64,000 nt of DNA from Rhyacichthys aspro (lineage: Eukaryota; Chordata; Actinopteri; Gobiiformes; Rhyacichthyidae): NCBI GenBank assembly GCA_036850595.1, contig CM072154.1, positions 10,857,330 to 10,921,329 on the forward strand, written 5' to 3'. Each line of letters starts with the position of its first letter. The stretch's first letter is position 1. Below the pieces are notes generated by a model. That model did no database searches, had not been told where the DNA came from, and saw nothing but the letters and a program-made list of their open reading frames with translations. This document shows, one piece after another, positions 50,101 to 62,869 of this stretch. Position numbers and translations under genes: made by a program.

Positions 50101-53100
50101 ATTGTTGGCTGTCCTCACACTAGGCCAACCAGTAGAATGGCACATTCACAGTGTTTAAATCTGAGAGTATCTCACCCAATATATTTATGAATTGGACATC
50201 AGCAGCCATCAACACAATTAAAAGTGCTCACTGACTTGTGGCAATGTGGATACATCTGGTGTTTACTGATCTCATAATGATGGCTGCTTTCAAGGACATT
50301 GGACAACGACTTACGCTCGCAGATTTATTGAGTGCACTCTCGTCTGTTACGTCCACTAGAGGCTGGAGTTGTTTTAAAGGTTGGGGACTTTGCCAGTTGT
50401 CGTCATCGAAGAGAGTGCCTCTATGCTCTTGTCCTTTTGCGACTGGCTTCCGGCCAGTGAAGCATGGAGAGGTTAACTTAGCATATGACATTCACTCCAG
50501 CACCCAATCCTCACCATGAACTAAATCATGTTGAAGTGAGGGCATACAGAGAGACTACAAGTACAAGCATTATAAGCATAATGAATTAATTGTGATTTAA
50601 TTGTCACACATCTGCATTCTTTTGAAGACAATTAAAATAAATCTTATTGCAACAAAGAAAGATTGCAACACTTTCTTATATATTAAGTACATGAAATATG
50701 ACCAGATCCTCTCAGCCCCGACATTAAACAGCCCTCAGTCAGATCAAGTAACACACACCCATTTGACATGTTCAATATCTACAAGGTCACTGGTATCAAA
50801 AATCATATTCTCCGGAGCTCTTCTGTGGAGTGGATAATCTTCACTGTAATGCAGCACCCTGATACATAATGTCCAGTCAGACGCTGCTACTAAAAGAAGC
50901 ATTTCTGCTTTTACCCTTGAGACAAGCTTAGGCTGCAAAGAGTAAAATAGAGCCAGTATAAATATATGGATTTCTTTTTACTGTGTGTTTTTACAGTTTA
51001 CAAGCTGATAAATGTTCCACTTTCTTTGTTGTTGCAAATTAGTCTGTGTTTGGAGTTTGTTCTTGCTGTATTTATTCATACTGTGTGTAGTGTGTAACTC
51101 CAGTAAACTGCTCCTCCCTGCCATTAAATTTAAAATGAAGTAAAAGTATCCTCGTGTCCTCAGAGGGGTGTAAATTTGAAGCCTTGGATGCTTCTTTTTA
51201 CTTCTGTCACTCATTCTTCTATAGTCTCTGAGAATACCTGAGAGGCCAGATTTTAGTCCTCTCTCTGAACGACATTACAAAAACAAAGACAATATTGGTA
51301 AAATGTTTGAGCATTTTTTTTGACAAACAACATCAATTTTATTGCTGTAAGCATTCAGCATCACCTTTAGTGTAACAGTGGAGCTGCAGTGTACTTGATC
51401 AGCAGCATAAGAGTCATTAAATCTAGCATTGCTGTTCATTTTGTTCCACGCATCCCTTGTGCATTTAGCTTTAGAGTAAAAAATAGGTGTAATATGCTAA
51501 TTACCCACAATGTAAGCTCCACCAGTGTTCTAATGCTACCTTTCTAATTGCACATTGTGTCTATCTGCTCTAAATACTAGTTTCATGACGGGAAACCGAG
51601 CTGCACCTTAGGGAACAGTGGTGTCAACAGGCACAAAGCCACAAATCACATATTTTCTGCAGCCTCCCTCCTCCCACTCCGCCTTGTTGCGCTGCAGGCC
51701 GACCTGTAGACAGGCAAACTCACCCACAGCCACACATCCTCGCAGCAACAGATGGACGGCCCTGAGGCAGAGTCGAGGAGACTTATGTGAGGTTAGAGCT
51801 GCCAATTGATTGCTAAGATCAGGTGTGCATCTCCACAAAGGCACCTCCTGCTCTTTTCAAGTATCGGGGTTAGACTAGCCTCAGGACAAGTGCGGACACA
51901 AAATAATAGTGGCATCTGTGTCAGGTAATGATCCCTTCGCTGGAAATCTGGATAATGACATACCTTGACCATTTATTGTTGTTACAGTCACTGTTGCTTA
52001 TCAATGTGTGTCCTCTAGCAACATGTGCCGGAGCGGTTAGAGGCTTGGTCGAGTTATAGCAGTAGAGCAGAAGTCAGCCAGTGTTGGCATCAAGCCACTG
52101 AGAAATGTGCTTGGGCTTTTACTGCTGCAGACACGGGACACATTGGTAAATTGGCCCATCCAATGTTATTATGTGTGTTAGCGCACTGAAGAGATAAAAG
52201 CCTTAATAACGTGATGCTGTGGGATAGTCTCCCCAAACTGACTGCTTGGCTGAGGGTTGAATTCAAGTATGTGTTATGAGAACCCCCTCGCTGTGTGACC
52301 ACTTCCAGGTGTGGTTGTTCACAGTACGCTTCTGTATTACTGTAAACAAGTCCTCTTTTGTTCTTTTTATTATTAGTTTTTTATGCATTGTTGGGGTTAC
52401 TTGCCCTATGCAAGACTAGCTGCAAAGAATAAGTAACCAAAAAACACAAATATAACACAACATGCTATGTATAAACATGGTCAAAAATCTCCTCAAATAC
52501 TCTCCTTAAACAGTTACCAGTTATTTTAGATAATGGGATGTCATTACAATGCATTTACTGCCTGTGGCCCTCAGTGATTGTAACAGGGGACTTTGGTGAA
52601 ATGTAATGCCCCAAAATAAACAGAAATAAACCTAGAAATTCCAAACTTTTTTAGGGTATGCACCAGTGAGAAATTACCATAAGCTATGTTTGACTGTAGG
52701 GGCTAAGGTTAAAATACAATCTTCACTTAGTGGTGAGTGACCTGTTGTCATGTTTCTCCACAATGCCACTGCGATGTGACTCGGATGAGCACCCTGACAC
52801 CCAGGGTTTTAAACATGGACCAGCAGGGTCTCTTCTTGATCCCTTTTAACTGCTCTTGCTGTAGTAAACATGATAATAGCAGTGCTGCGTTCATGTGAGC
52901 TCCATGTTAACACTGTGGCTGTCAATGGCCATCATGCCCCTTCAAAGGATGATGGCTCTCTAAAGTGGGCTCTCTCGGTAGCAGCCATTTTCCACTTGAC
53001 TGGCCCCACACATGAGGGGGACTGGTAGCCTCTAGCAGCTGGGCTAGACTGGTCACTGGGGGTTGGGTGAAGGAGATGAATGGGCTGGATGAAAGGGGAG

Positions 53101-54587
53101 GTGTCTAATGGCAAAGAAGGAGGGGCATCTGTATGCATGAAGTGTATTGTGTTTTCTCAAAAAATATACCCTTTGCTTTGCCCTTCAAAGCACTCCTGAG
53201 AATAGCAGTTATGGGGCTGCTTATCCGTTTACTTTATCCATTTTACTAAAGGCACCACCTCATCTAGTACCTTATGGACACTCAGTGGTGTCACTTAAAG
53301 CCCTGTTTTCAATGTCAGCATAAAGCTGGCACATCTTTGATGAGAAGCAGACTGGCAGCATCTGATTGGAAAGTGGAAACAAAAGCCTGTGAGGATAGTA
53401 TGATACGAGTGATAATTCATCTGGTGTCTGTTTACCCTGGCCATATGGGCTTTGTGTCAACACTCCAGGTCTGGTCAGAGCTCACTTGGGGCAGGGAGCC
53501 CTCGATACATTTTCATAAATCATTTTTGACATCATATCAAGGTTATGTGGTCAGTTTTGTGTAGGGAGTAAATTGCCTTTGCATTGACAATGCTTGAGTA
53601 GATTTAAAATAGTCCAATGCCTAATTTTATTTTTGGCAATTTTTTAGTTTATTTACAGAACTTTTACTGTAAATTAATAGTTTACTGTGCATTATGTATT
53701 ATACTAAAAATATAGATGAGGGGTTTAAAAAAATGTATGCGAGTGTCTTTGTTTCATGCATGATGACCCGGTTCTATACTACTCTCAAAATGGAGGTAAT
53801 AATTAGCTCACTACACCAGGGTAACAAGTTTGCACCCCCTTCCTGCTGCGCAGCTCTGTAATTGGTCCCCTCATGTGGCACAGTCGGGCCCCAGAACAAA
53901 GGGTTCCCAGAGGGGGAATCTATGCTGACCCATGCTGAACTCTGCACAACAATGACAGGCAGGAAGCATTTACATATGCTGACAGACTTGTCTCTTCCTA
54001 GGGTGGAGTGCTAGGCACTTCATTAAAGCAACATCAATACCTGCTGATAGAAAATGAGGAGTGGGCCTGTGTGCATCACTGTCTGCTCTGAGACACCACA
54101 GTGAAATGACATAGGCCCGTCACATCCCATTTCTAATAAATGGACAGCATTTATTAAATGGGCTGTGTGTGGAAATTGACAGGAGAGAGGCGGTGAGATG
54201 CTGTCTGAGCTGTCTGTGAAATGTCTGCATGCATCAGCCATTGGTTTACCCACAAGCTGTTCACCTGCAAATCAGTTGCCAAAATATGTCAAATGTTGCT
54301 TACACTGGAATAAAACCACACAATTTTAACAAAATTTTATTGTTTCTAAAACGTACAACTTCGAAAATGTTGTAGCGTTGAATAAAATGGCCTTGGTTTT
54401 GCACTTAACATTTAAATGTTAACAAGCCACTCAGTAAACCCCACTCAAAAGAGCCTCCGAAGTCAGACAGGTGACATATCTGTCGATTCAGCAGGCAAGC
54501 GCCCCCTTCACTGCATGGAGGTGCTGTGAATGTGCTCTCACATCCCGTTAGGAAAAGGGTAAGTCCTCCTTCCATTTGACTCGCTGC

Positions 54588-54818
54588 TCATTTAGCTGAG
54601 AGGCACGGCGGCTGGCTGCGGGGAGAAGCCTTGGGGGTGCTGCAAAGAGGTGGGGGGGTGCTCTTCGGGAGGTGTCGTCCCGAGCAGATGGACCTCTCGA
54701 TGGCATAGTAAGTGGAGTCTTCACATGGCAGAGGAGACTGCAGGATCTCACAGGAGTGGGACATAGCATCCAGGTGGCTGTAGCCCCTCCTGACCAGCTG
54801 GAGCAGCGATGGCACCAT
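54588..54818 (-). CDS. Unrecognised candidate terminal exon
   Basis: I do not recognise this sequence. On the minus strand a pyrimidine-rich tract ending GTGTCAG directly precedes an open frame of 76 codons that ends in TGA. It begins MVPSLLQLVRRGYSHLD and ends with a Pro/Ser-rich part (STPPPL, PRSQPPCLSAK). Composition is less repetitive than the surrounding spurious ORFs, and the acceptor-like site sits exactly at the start. Against it: a second frame on the same strand (54548-54901) is also open, no upstream exon was found, and no gene is expected between scrt2 and slc52a3. It could be a chance ORF in a GC-rich conserved element. Confidence 0.22.
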   Translation of the reverse strand: MVPSLLQLVRRGYSHLDAMSHSCEILQSPLPCEDSTYYAIERSICSGRHLPKSTPPPLCSTPKASPRSQPPCLSAK

Positions 54819-54901
54819 CTGACACTCGCAGGAAAATGATACACACGTCTTTGTAGCTTTGTTTTGTCAATACACTCACACAAAAGGCCCAAGCCAATCA
54901 A

Positions 54902-55972
54902 GGAATTCAGCTAATGAAGCTTAGAGAAACCCTTTTGATTACACACTGGTATTCAAGGTCAGCAACAAGAGAACATACATACATTTTTACCTAGTTTATA
55001 GTTAAGGAAAAAAATATTTTTCTAACAGTGGAAAATGCTCAAAACCAGTAATGATGAATTGTTTTGTGAATATGAATTTATACTAACCTGCCAATCAAAA
55101 CTGCAACAACTGACTGCAGTGATTTCAGAGCCTTTTATACACATTGCAGTGTGGACTCAACAAATCCAAGTGAGAAAGTCCCATCTGTGCTTCTCCTCCA
55201 CTGATCCTTGCCCTGGAGGCTACACAGGGCTAATTGTGGCCCCATTTTCCTTCTTATCTTTTTGTTTTTACTCAGTGTCGGGGTCAGGGGAGCTCCCAAG
55301 TGACCAGAGGCAGGAGCAACAGCCATTGCCCCTCACGGTGTCAGTAATTAAAGCCCTCCCTCCTAAAGCCGATGCTGGCCTACAGACCCAGACCAGGACA
55401 GCTCTCACTGTCCCTCTGTGAGGAGGGGGCAAGCTGCTGATGCAGTTCCCATCAATGACCATAGTCATGCATTTTTTTGAGGATGTGAGGCAGCATCCTT
55501 AATATGGATGATGGGGCTTGAAACAGACATGATATTTGATCAATGTCTGGTCTCTTGTTTTTCTTCCCGTGCATGGTAAATCTTGTTTGTGATTTTGTTA
55601 TGAACAGCATGTTGAATTTGGGCACATTCATCATATAAGCAGCAAAATGTATAAAAATAATATATAACAATTGTCAATATTATAATACTTTTTATGAGAA
55701 AAAGGCCAACACTTCTAACTAAAAATAGTTTTTATGTGCATGTTTTTATGCAAAAGACACAATTTACATATGTAACTAGTATTTATAAATTGGTTTATTG
55801 ATTTCTTTGCAACATTTTTTTTTGTTGTTGATTGAATATCATTTGTCAGTCCTTGATATAATATAATGCTCATTTAACACTTAAGCCAGCATGATAAATT
55901 CTTATAAAATAATGAGAGTTTGATAATGAGAGTGAACTACTACTGAAATATATTGCACATTCATTTTGTTAC
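54902..55972. other. Intergenic stretch below slc52a3
   Basis: No supported gene. It contains a GC-richer part around 55.15-55.43 kb with overlapping ORFs on both strands, then AT-rich sequence leading to the presumed slc52a3 polyadenylation site. Confidence 0.55.
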
Positions 55973-55978
55973 TTTATT
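55973..55978 (-). terminator. slc52a3: Candidate polyadenylation signal of slc52a3
   Basis: AATAAA on the minus strand about 290 bases below the slc52a3 stop codon; another copy lies about 180 bases further on. Motif evidence only. Confidence 0.5.
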
Positions 55979-56266
55979 TTGTCTCTACAAGTGCTTTGTG
56001 ATTTCGTTTGTGCTCCTGGCAAGTGCTTGGCAAAGAGGAGTAGTATATCTAGTATGACAATGTACCTATGCCATCTAGTGGAAGAACAGAAAATTACGAT
56101 TGGTGCTGTTTCCCGTGTGACATTTTTGAGTTATACAAAAATACATCTGCGTCATAGTGTCACTCAAAGGCCTTATGACAATACATGTTAGTTGTTTAGT
56201 TAGTTAGTTAAGCAAAGTGCAAAGTAGCAAAATAATCCATTTATCCATGCAGTCCGGTACAATCTG

Positions 56267-57911
56267 TCATAGAGAGCATTTCAGATTACAGAAGTCCCCT
56301 GACTGAAACAACCTGTAGATGTTAACTAATGGGAACATGGTGACAGAGCCCACCAGAGACCCCATCTGTGCTGCTGCTCCACACCAGACCAATGCGCTGT
56401 GACTCTGATCTCTCAGAATCACACCCACCATGACTTTGACATAAGACAACGTCCCCGTGAAGGACAACCATGCAAGCACCTGTACAAACACAAACAAATA
56501 GTAATAAATAAACATAACATTTGATTATAGAGGGAAAAAGAGAGAGTATTACTTGGACATTATGAAGACGGAAGTGTGCGATGTGTGGAATTTAGTATAT
56601 AATATGGGGTGATGTTTTCATCAAAGTGAGATGGATATTACTGCTCTATCTCATAATACACAATACTCACAATAAGTATCTCTCCCCACATTGATCCTTG
56701 AAACAAAGGACATGGACTCATGGCAGCCATAACCATATTATAGCTACCAAACCCAGTCCCCATTACTGTAAGCACACCCAGAAAGACCAGAGACCTGAAA
56801 ACAGAAGCAATTATTTAAATACATACAGGAGAAATCATTGAAATGGTCCTGCAAAGGCATGATAAGATCAAATCATTTGTTGAGCTAATGTTTACCTGTT
56901 CTGGAAAAACATTGCAACAGTGCATGCAAGTGGATTGGCCACTGACGAAAGGGCAGCAGAGAGGTGGTAAGCCAGATTCCCATATGGCATACAGGAGTAG
57001 GTCTGCACTGAAGGCAGCAGTCCATTTGTGGCTGCATTCACCCAGACCACCACAAAGTAGATGAAGGTCAGCTGGTATAAGGAGTGTTTAGGACGGACTG
57101 CTAGAGAGGGCTTCTCAGCCGCCCCCTCCCCCTGGCAAGTGACACCCTCACTGTCTGTCTCTGCACCAGCATTGTCCAGACCAGAGCACACTGATGACAC
57201 AGTAGTTTCTGGGACCAGGTTTTCTGTGGACAACTCAAATGTTCTAGGAAGCTTGTTCAATGCAACAAATGCAAGCATACTAATACACATCATAAGTGCT
57301 AGAAAGATGAAAAACACCTCTGAGGAAAAGTTTGGGGGCAGATATTCAGTATGTAAAGACCAGAGGTCCTCATTGTTGTGTGTTTGGTTTCCTTCTGTTT
57401 GAGTAGAGTTCACACATTTGGTGATCCCCACACCTTGTGCCAGAGCGATAATACCAGGAATGAAACCACTGAGCCCCTCCCCAATGAAGTATGTTGTGAT
57501 ATATTTTGCTGGGAGCTGCATCATAAAAGGCAGGAAGGTAACGGAGGAAGTGCAGTCAACCAACGCAAGGAAGAAGGTAATGATGAAGAATGCTGTGCTA
57601 TGGGACGCCCCGTGCACAATCGTAGTCCTGTCCCAGAAGAAGGCCAGTAGAATACAGGACAGGATACCAATAGAAAGGATGGAGTAAATGACAACATGTT
57701 CTTTAAGCCTTCCAGGGCAAAGTTTGTGCATGAGAGTAACAAGGAGTGGTCCCACGTTGGCCAGCTGAATGATGACTGTGAGGTAAGATGGGAGCTCCCA
57801 TCCCTCTGGAAGAGTGTTTACAATGAGCGGCAGCTCCACCCAAAGGCCATTTACTGCCACCCACGAGCCCAAACCAAAGGCACAAGCCAGCAGGTGGATG
57901 AGGAGAGCCAT
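56267..57911 (-). CDS. slc52a3: Riboflavin transporter 3 (RFVT3)
   Basis: SLC52 family plasma-membrane importer of riboflavin (vitamin B2). Three coding exons: 56896-57911, 56671-56794 and 56267-56479, with donors GTAAAC and GTGAGT and pyrimidine-rich acceptors, in phase throughout, 450 residues (human 469). The N-terminus LLACAFGLGSWVAVNGLWVE is the hallmark of the family. Hydrophobic helices follow, with a large loop at about 240-290 that is acidic and poorly conserved. NAATNGLLPSVQTYSCMPYG and the third exon (YVKVMVGVILRD, WCGAAAQMGSL, MFPLVNIYRLF, DFCNLKC) closely match RFVT3. Extracellular sequons (NST, NQT) lie near residues 168-175. SLC52A2 is the alternative, but scrt2, srxn1 and tcf15 on the same side match the SLC52A3 locus. 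Confidence 0.95.
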
Positions 57912-58860
57912 ACCAGAGCTGAACTAGTCTAAAAAAAGGACTGTCTGTCAGAAAAATACAGGTCTCAAACCTACAAAAACAAAAAACAAAATCACATTAG
58001 ATGCATTTGCATTTACAGATTTTATTCACATTGTATTTGTTTTTCAGAAGTTAATGAATATTCATTTTATTTTGTTAATTTCACAAGTAATGCCACCAAA
58101 AATGTTACTTTAACCATTTGAAAAAGATTAATTTAGAAAACTCTTTCTATTAATGTGTATAGTGTATTAAAAAATACATGTAAAGTAAATAACATTATTT
58201 ATGCACAGTTCTGTAATGGTTTTCTCCATTAGCTAAATGAGGAAAAAAATATAAATGTAAAAAATATAAATGAACACCCCTCCACAAATATTTCTAGTTA
58301 CTCATGAAGAACAACACATTTTTGTCACCTAACAACGTGCTGCCCTCGTGCTCTACAGTTGTCAAAGACTACTGACCTAAAAACAACTCAAACTATGCCA
58401 AAGGTCTGTTTGCCACATGTTGGGCATGCTAAGTCAAACAACTCACTCTTTTAAGTAACTTAAATTAATCTTATTTGCTAACATATATTAGAATCACAAG
58501 TTTATTCAGCTGAACGGCTGAATTGCAAAGTCTTGTTATGTTTAGGCAACAAATGTTCAGCATTACAACATGACTCAGTCTGAATGTGGCTTTCACACTC
58601 ATCTCATGAGGCTGTGCAAAACTACTTCAATGTCTGTGGAAGTAATCCTATGTATTTAACCAATGCAGTGGAATAACGTAAGTGATAATGAATAGTAAAA
58701 CATTTTACAGACATACTATGAAAGACTGCTGATCTACATGCATTAGTACTTACAATTGTCTTTAGTTCCCTCAAGCTCAGGCATCACTTCCTGTTATCTT
58801 ACATAGAGAATAGTGGCAGACCTCCTTTGGCTATCCTTATAGACACTCGCAGATGGAAAT
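57912..58860 (-). other. slc52a3: slc52a3 5' UTR intron and candidate non-coding first exon
   Basis: Just above the ATG, acceptor-like sites follow T-rich tracts near 57930 and 57971. A consensus donor GTAAGT at 58748-58753 suggests a non-coding first exon from 58754 to about 58820, which contains an ETS-like CAGGAAGTG. The 0.8 kb between them is AT-rich with no coding signal. Splice motifs are seen; the exon is inferred. Confidence 0.4.
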
Positions 58861-60125
58861 CACATGGCTTCTGGGTAGGTCAGAGTCCACAGCGTTTCAT
58901 CAGCTCCATTTGATAACAGCACACAGTGAAAATCCACTCCTGTTGCCTTGTTCTTTTCTCTTAATTAGGTCAACTCAGTGCTGAAACACTTCCAGGTGCA
59001 CTTGACATTTTGGCAAGCTTACACATTTACTTCAGCAGAAAATGAAATGTGCAGCTCAAGTTTAATTGAGTTGCCCACACACACACCCAAGCTCGAGGCA
59101 ACTAATACAGCGTGTGGCTCTATTAGCAAAGTAACCCATGACTTTTACTCGAGGTCAGTGACAAAGAGAGTTGGAGTGTGTCGCAACAAACAATTGCAAA
59201 ATCACAACATCCACTTAATTTCTAATCACAATTACTGTTGATTTTCACATTTATACTTGATGCAACTAGAATGTTATCTTTAAATGATTATCAGTGTTTA
59301 TAATAAATGTCAATAAAACAATTAACACTTTTTATCTGTTCAATCCTTACATGTGGCACTAACACAACTCTTCACACATCTAAGATATAACAGTACATGT
59401 GTTTGCAGCACTGAAGCCGCAGTCCTTTGGAAGAACTGAAATCAAAACTTAAGAGTGTGTGACTTTAAAATTAGATTTTCTGTAGTCGTGCAGATTGTTT
59501 GCATTCTTGCATGCATGGTCAATGAACTGCTTCAAAATGACTCAAGCCCATGTAAACAGGGCCTAAAAAAAACCCAAATCACCTGATGACATACAAGAGA
59601 CGCTTTTCCTGCATAAATTGTGTTGGGACATGATTTCTTATGTTCACCTTTAAGCTTTACAAATGGAAATCACACACTTGAACAATTTGCATTGATATGG
59701 CTAGTTGCAATATTACAAAAAGACAACACAAAGAGGTACACTCAATAAGGTTATTTATGTTATTGTACAATCTGATTTAACAAATAATAAAAAAAATTAA
59801 TAAAGATGTACAGTATTCGAATGATCACATCTGATGGGGACTAAGGAATGGCCCCAGTCCACTTAGAGCTCCAGGAATGGGAGGGGCCGCAGCTGGAATG
59901 ACTTTGATTAACACTCAGTAACTGTGTGTATACATAAATTTGTGTTATGTGCCTGCATGTTGTAGGTCACTGTTTATGTTTATCACTTAAGTGTTTGTGT
60001 GTTTATGGGCGCAGAACACATGCTCAGCCAAAGCGCTGGCAGGACGTGGAATGTCATATGACATTGGGATGAAAGCAAACAGAAGATTTAGGAAAAAACA
60101 GATGGAGGCAAAAGTAGTATGGGGC
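58861..60125. other. Intergenic stretch between slc52a3 and ube2v1, with ube2v1 3' UTR
   Basis: No supported gene. The part next to 60125 is the ube2v1 3' UTR. I find no canonical AATAAA on the minus strand close to the stop, so its end is not placed. A plus-strand ORF at 59991-60254 is antisense to the last ube2v1 exon and is rejected. Confidence 0.55.
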
Positions 60126-62331
60126 TCAGTTGGTGTAGATCTGGCCCTCCGGTGGCTGAGGAAGCTTCATGTTTTCCTTGCATGTCATGAGCCGTCGCAG
60201 CTCCAGCAGCACCATCCGGATACTGTAGGAGTTCTGCCACTTGGCCAGCGCTGACACCGCTCGCATATCAACCTGCAACACACAAAGCATGAGGACAGAT
60301 GAGACTTATTTCTTCCATCTCATCAAACCTTGAAATGTCAGTGCCGGAACATGCACAGTACTTCAAACAAACATTTCTTTTGCCCAGAGACAGAAAAAAA
60401 TACTTTGCACTTTTTCTTTAATGTAGTTATTTTAAACAAAGTTAGGGCAATTGGTTGAAGTTACATTTAACTAAGTATCTAAAAAAATAAAGGCATCCTA
60501 AAACATTTGTGTAGGAACAGACAACACTTGTTCTTTGTCAGGGCTGTTTAGTGTACATGAGGCAAGCCTTCCTTTTACTGAGCATGGATTTCACTTTGTA
60601 CAGTTTAAACAAAATGTAGAAAATTCATGAATTTTAAATATCAATGTGAGTTACTATTAAAACAAAAACATTTAAGGAAAAAAGCTTGAAATTAAATACA
60701 ACTTTTGTGCTTTTTTCAGATCTGTCTACCACTGATACGTACCACACCGTTGGAGTTGTGCACACCATTCAAGTTGATCTTTGTCACAAATCTGACAAAT
60801 GGCGGTGACTCTGGGTATCCTGGCCCACATTCCACCTTCAGATTGTACATCCTGTTTTCATAGCTTGTCTATGAGTGGTGTCACACACAGAAAGGTAAGT
60901 GAAAAAGTTTCAATAGCAATACATCATTCTTGGACAGTGTAAAGCAAGTAAAACCAAAATCTGGTAGACAGCTAATAATTTGTATTAGCTATAACATGCT
61001 AGGATTCTTCCTTTTATTATGCCTAAATAAAATAAATAAAGCACAGCATAAAAGTGCCATAACAATAATGCGTGATAAAAATGGGTTTCCTCACCCTTGG
61101 TGGGCCAAGGATCACCCCTCTCCATCGTGTTAAGGTCATGTCCTCATCATCCTCTAGGCCCCAGCTCACTGTCCCATCCCCAACACCTTTCTGGCCTTCT
61201 TCCAGCTCTTCCAGGAGCCGGAAATTGCGGGGAACTTTAACGCCTGTTAGTGTAGGGACAAGCAATTTCACCTTTAACAAAATACAGACTGCACTCCGTG
61301 GTAATGTTTTATATTTTCATATGTGCGTGTCTGTGTTTACACTAATCTACATCCTTGAAAAGTCTAAACAAGCAGCATAGTTAGTCATAGTTTTGTGTGT
61401 CACCAGGCTGACCAACACTATAATTGGTCTAAATTAGCAATGACTTGCAAATAATAGTTTCTCATGAACATAGTATGTCTTCCAATTAGAAAACGCTGGC
61501 AAGCTGCTCCATTCACTTATGTTAGGCATTGTGAGGGCCTATAATTTATCATTGAGCATCAAGGATGCTGCATTATTTGGTCTTTTCAGTATCAAATGTG
61601 CGATACTGCAACGACACCTGAGCTGTGCACACACCCAACCACAGAGCCAGCTGCTTAAGCCATTTTAGTTAGGTTCAGCAGCATCGTCACTTCTCATTTT
61701 AACCCCACACATATCTGTATTCAAGCGGTGCTTCAAAAATGCTTAGTGGTTATATCCAAATACCTTTAGCACACTTTGGCCGAATGACTTTATGCTCATC
61801 ATGGATCATTTAGGTTATACATTTAATAACCCTTTGTAACATATTCCTTTTCAGTGTTACTAAAGCCCATAATGTCGCCAATAACCTGACTGACTCAGGC
61901 GTTGGTGTGGCTGTATGTGGCCAGAGCGTCAGCTTTAGCCATTAGGCTAAAATAAGTGTACAACATGGACGCCGATAACTTTTGATACGATGTCAATGCG
62001 GAAAACGAGCTACCACCACTGGATTCAACTTACAAAACCAGTGATTAACCACAAACACCAACAAGTCTATTGTGATTGAATCACATAGCCTCTTGTCTTT
62101 TATTTAAAGCTAGCTAACCTTTCTATGTGCGCGGACAACATTGCCGCTATTCATTCTTTGAAGCGGTTCGTTAACTTAAGATTTTCTGCATTACGCGTTT
62201 ATCACTAGATAAAGACAGCGTGTTTGTTGCTTAATACCAACAAGGTGCATATAAATCTATGAAAGAACAGACCTATAGCTCTCTTAACTTATTTCTCTAA
62301 AGCGTTTACCTGATCCGGCGGAGACCGCCAT
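60126..62331 (-). CDS. ube2v1: Ubiquitin-conjugating enzyme E2 variant 1
   Basis: UEV protein: an E2-like fold without the catalytic cysteine that pairs with UBE2N (Ubc13) to build K63-linked ubiquitin chains in NF-kB signalling and DNA-damage tolerance. Four exons: 62310-62331, 61095-61243, 60743-60868 and 60126-60272, all in phase, 147 residues, the same as human UBE2V1. The N-terminus MAVSAGSGVKVPRNF, then EELEEGQKGVGDGTVSWGLE, CGPGYPESPPFVRFVTKIN and ENMKLPQPPEGQ, are near-identical to mammalian UEVs. The region where an active-site Cys would lie (HNSNGVVDM) has none, as expected. UBE2V2 is almost as similar; v1 is preferred because the N-terminal spacing (GSGVKVP) and the chromosome-20-type neighbours fit UBE2V1. 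Confidence 0.9.
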
Positions 62332-62420
62332 CTTGTCGCGACACAAGGGGAGCGCGCACGCTCTGTGGGCATCATGGGCACTGTCACCCACGGCTCGTGC
62401 GCGACGATCATCGCACAGCA
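62325..62420 (-). promoter_or_regulatory. ube2v1: ube2v1 CpG-rich promoter with YY1-like motif over the start codon
   Basis: The first exon and the 90 bases upstream are rich in CpG (GCGCGCACGC, GCTCGTGCGCGACG on the plus strand), unlike the surrounding AT-rich DNA. On the minus strand AAGATGGCGG (62325-62334) overlaps the ATG; this is the YY1 consensus common at housekeeping starts. The 5' UTR is probably short. No TATA box is seen. Confidence 0.55.
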
Positions 62421-62869
62421 TCACTTTGTTGTTCTATTCTTTGAAATAAAAAACTTGCTGTTTTTTTACAGGGTAATCTAATGTTTTATAAGACGAACCC
62501 ATTTGGTCATTTGTTCAGAGTTACTCAAACAATGGAGATTTGCTTGAGTCGTGTCTTATTAGCCTATGGCTCAGTCCAACTATAGGACCACAATAGAAAT
62601 GTGATTAGAGGTCAGCCACATCAACAATACAAAGCACAATTCAGGAAATACGAGGGCTAGCAGAGAAACCAGAGTGCACCATTTTAGTCTCGGTCAAGTG
62701 TATTAGTATTGGTACACTATAACAGGTGGTTTCTATGTGACTGGCACCTGTTACCTTTAGAGTTGACCTTCTCTTGAGTTCACTGTCTATAACTATATTT
62801 GTGCAAGAACTATTTTGGTGTTTGTGTTGCAGCTACACAGAAAGACAAACAAAAAGATGATTAATAAAC

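Larger units (their letters stand above)
36260..54540. other. Gene desert between scrt2 and the slc52a3 3' flank
   Basis: About 18 kb with no recognisable gene. In human, SCRT2 and SLC52A3 are neighbours too, so no missing gene is expected. Short ORFs occur on both strands without signatures. Several blocks have little repeat content and dense motif-like sequence, for example around 36.78-36.85, 40.15-40.20, 41.1-41.35, 42.69-42.91, 45.1-45.35, 49.95-50.11 and 53.83-54.25 kb. They are candidate conserved non-coding elements, most plausibly scrt2 enhancers. This is inference, since conservation cannot be tested here. Confidence 0.5.

Noticed and set aside
54548..54901. 117-residue minus ORF in the second frame of the 54.6 kb block
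   Set aside because: Arg/Pro/Ser-rich low-complexity frame; the alternative frame beginning at the acceptor-like site is the better candidate and only that one was listed.
57378..57687. Plus-strand ORFs of about 90 residues
   Set aside because: Antisense to the first slc52a3 coding exon.
59991..60254. 87-residue plus ORF
   Set aside because: Antisense to the last ube2v1 exon, whose minus-strand frame is near-identical to mammalian UEVs.
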